Translations under genes and position numbers: made by a program
Assembly (NCBI GenBank): GCA_914767885.1
Contig: CAJZBQ010000036.1
Coordinates: 1-64,000, forward strand
DNA length: 64,000 bases
Reading direction: 5' to 3'
DNA from: Blepharisma stoltei
Lineage: Eukaryota; Ciliophora; Heterotrichea; Heterotrichida; Blepharismidae
Shown here: piece after piece, positions 63,372 to 64,000 of the stretch
Layout of the letters: every line of letters starts with the position of its first letter
Numbering within the stretch: position 1 is the first letter of the stretch
The notes under the pieces: model-generated
What the model saw: the letters and a program-made list of their open reading frames with translations, nothing else
Told to the model about the DNA's origin: nothing
Database searches by the model: none

Positions 63372-64000
63372 ATGAAAGAGCTGGCAATAACTTACCTGCC
63401 AAGGACTTTTGAGCGTCTTATTACAATATAATGGATACGCTCAGAATTGAACCCTTTGAAAACTGTTCTTCATCATCGGATTTTATTATTATGGGTTCAG
63501 TTTTCCAAGCGAACCTACCAGGTATTTAATTGGTTCGTGAAAAAAGGAGGTATATGTTTTTTTCTGCATGGCAAACTGAGGAGGTGACACTATGGTTGGA
63601 CACGGGCTGAAGCCGAGGTAGGGGGTAAGGTCAACGAAGGCTTTCTGCCTTTATGGTGGTGTCCTCTGGAATGCTTGCTGAATAAAATGACTGTTGACGT
63701 CATCAGTTGGGACTAAGAGAGATGCTGATGTTACCTCCCGTGGAAGAGATTATCGGTTTGAAAATCTGAATAATTAATTAAGGATTAAAAAGTCTTTAAG
63801 CGTCTTAATCCGGAAAACTTTTAATTTTCAATTTCAGGAATATTAATCACCAATATTACAGAAAGCGCATATCTGAGTTTAAAATTACTATATCCTCCAG
63901 GATCTGGGTATTTTTTGGGAATGAGGATATGTTTAAGCATTCATTTTCAAAAGCAAAGAACATCCCATACATGGAATTTTGCTTCTGTCAGAAGATATGA
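63372..64000 (+). pseudogene. Cyclin-like copy D, interrupted, runs off the window
   Basis: It starts MKELAITYLPRTFERLI at 63372, then is broken by about 400 bp of GC-richer DNA (about 63420-63830). The end of the window reads IWVFFGNEDMFKHSFSKAKN then IPYME, aligning with CEYFFGSEQKYEYSFSIAKD and IPYQL of copies A and B. Inside the block AAAATGACTGTTGACGTCATC (63685) faintly resembles the start of the SINE-like elements. Boundaries and functional state cannot be judged because the sequence ends. Confidence 0.5.

Noticed and set aside
1-64000. Stentor as the source organism
   Set aside because: The telomere repeat fits, but repeated in-frame TGA read as Trp does not fit Stentor's standard code.

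Overview
The window looks like one end of a germline (micronuclear-type) chromosome of a heterotrich ciliate, most likely Blepharisma or a close relative. It opens with about 3 kb of the telomere repeat CCCTAACA. That repeat is known from heterotrichs such as Stentor and Blepharisma. In at least ten genes TGA must be read as tryptophan, while TAA and TAG are the stops. This argues against Stentor, which uses the standard code, and for a Blepharisma-like code. One gene contains a 16-nt GT..AG intron, a size typical of heterotrichs. Most genes are broken by extra DNA whose removal at TA dinucleotides restores the reading frame. These inserts are internal eliminated sequences (IESs), so this is unprocessed DNA rather than a finished macronuclear chromosome.

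Layout. 1-2967: telomere. 2968-10883: gene-poor subtelomere with an HtrA/PDZ relic, a B-box/Kelch gene, a frameshifted TPR gene, a decayed B-box paralogue and a small UGA-rich ORF. 10884-25221 (-): one giant gene for a roughly 3743-residue cell-surface receptor (LamG-like and Cys-rich repeats, PKD/REJ-like region, GPS-like motif, multi-pass membrane end), cut by eight insertions. 25693-32538: a secreted Cys-rich protein, a DHHC palmitoyltransferase, a GOS28-type SNARE, a zeta-class GST (maleylacetoacetate isomerase) and an acetyl-CoA transporter. 32759-36822: two GH1 beta-glucosidases, one damaged. 37838-41047: exocyst Exo84 and a cathepsin-type protease. 41360-43337: a MITE-rich, gene-free stretch. 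43615-47124: a PTC7-type phosphatase with six IESs and its truncated pseudogene. 47273-51677: a protein kinase and a TauE/SafE-family transporter. 52133-53079: two retroelement insertions side by side. 54095-64000: a cluster of cyclin-Y/PHO80-like genes with a MATE transporter, an unrecognised gene and a roughly 1.1-kb segmental duplication.

The genes are ordinary eukaryotic housekeeping and surface genes; no operon-like pathway is seen. The real interest is the inserted DNA, which falls into four classes. (1) Polycytosine-capped MITEs with 3-bp TTA/TAA target duplications, several nearly identical. (2) Short IESs of about 70-190 bp. In many of them both edges read TATA and only the outer TA on each side gives an open frame. 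(3) IESs with long near-perfect inverted repeats, one carrying a tRNA T-arm-like minihelix. (4) GC-richer SINE/LINE-like retroelements flanked by 10-16 bp target duplications that contain TA. In class 4 the duplicated target supplies a TA pair, so TA-based excision would restore the host gene. A phosphatase pseudogene in the window lacks two of the insertions and serves as a natural empty-site control.

All joins were inferred by reading; no alignment or database search was run. Frame arithmetic supports several of them: the giant gene, Exo84, the GST, the acetyl-CoA transporter, the intact GH1, PTC7, the 61.7-kb cyclin and the Cys-rich gene all give exact multiples of three after the proposed removals.
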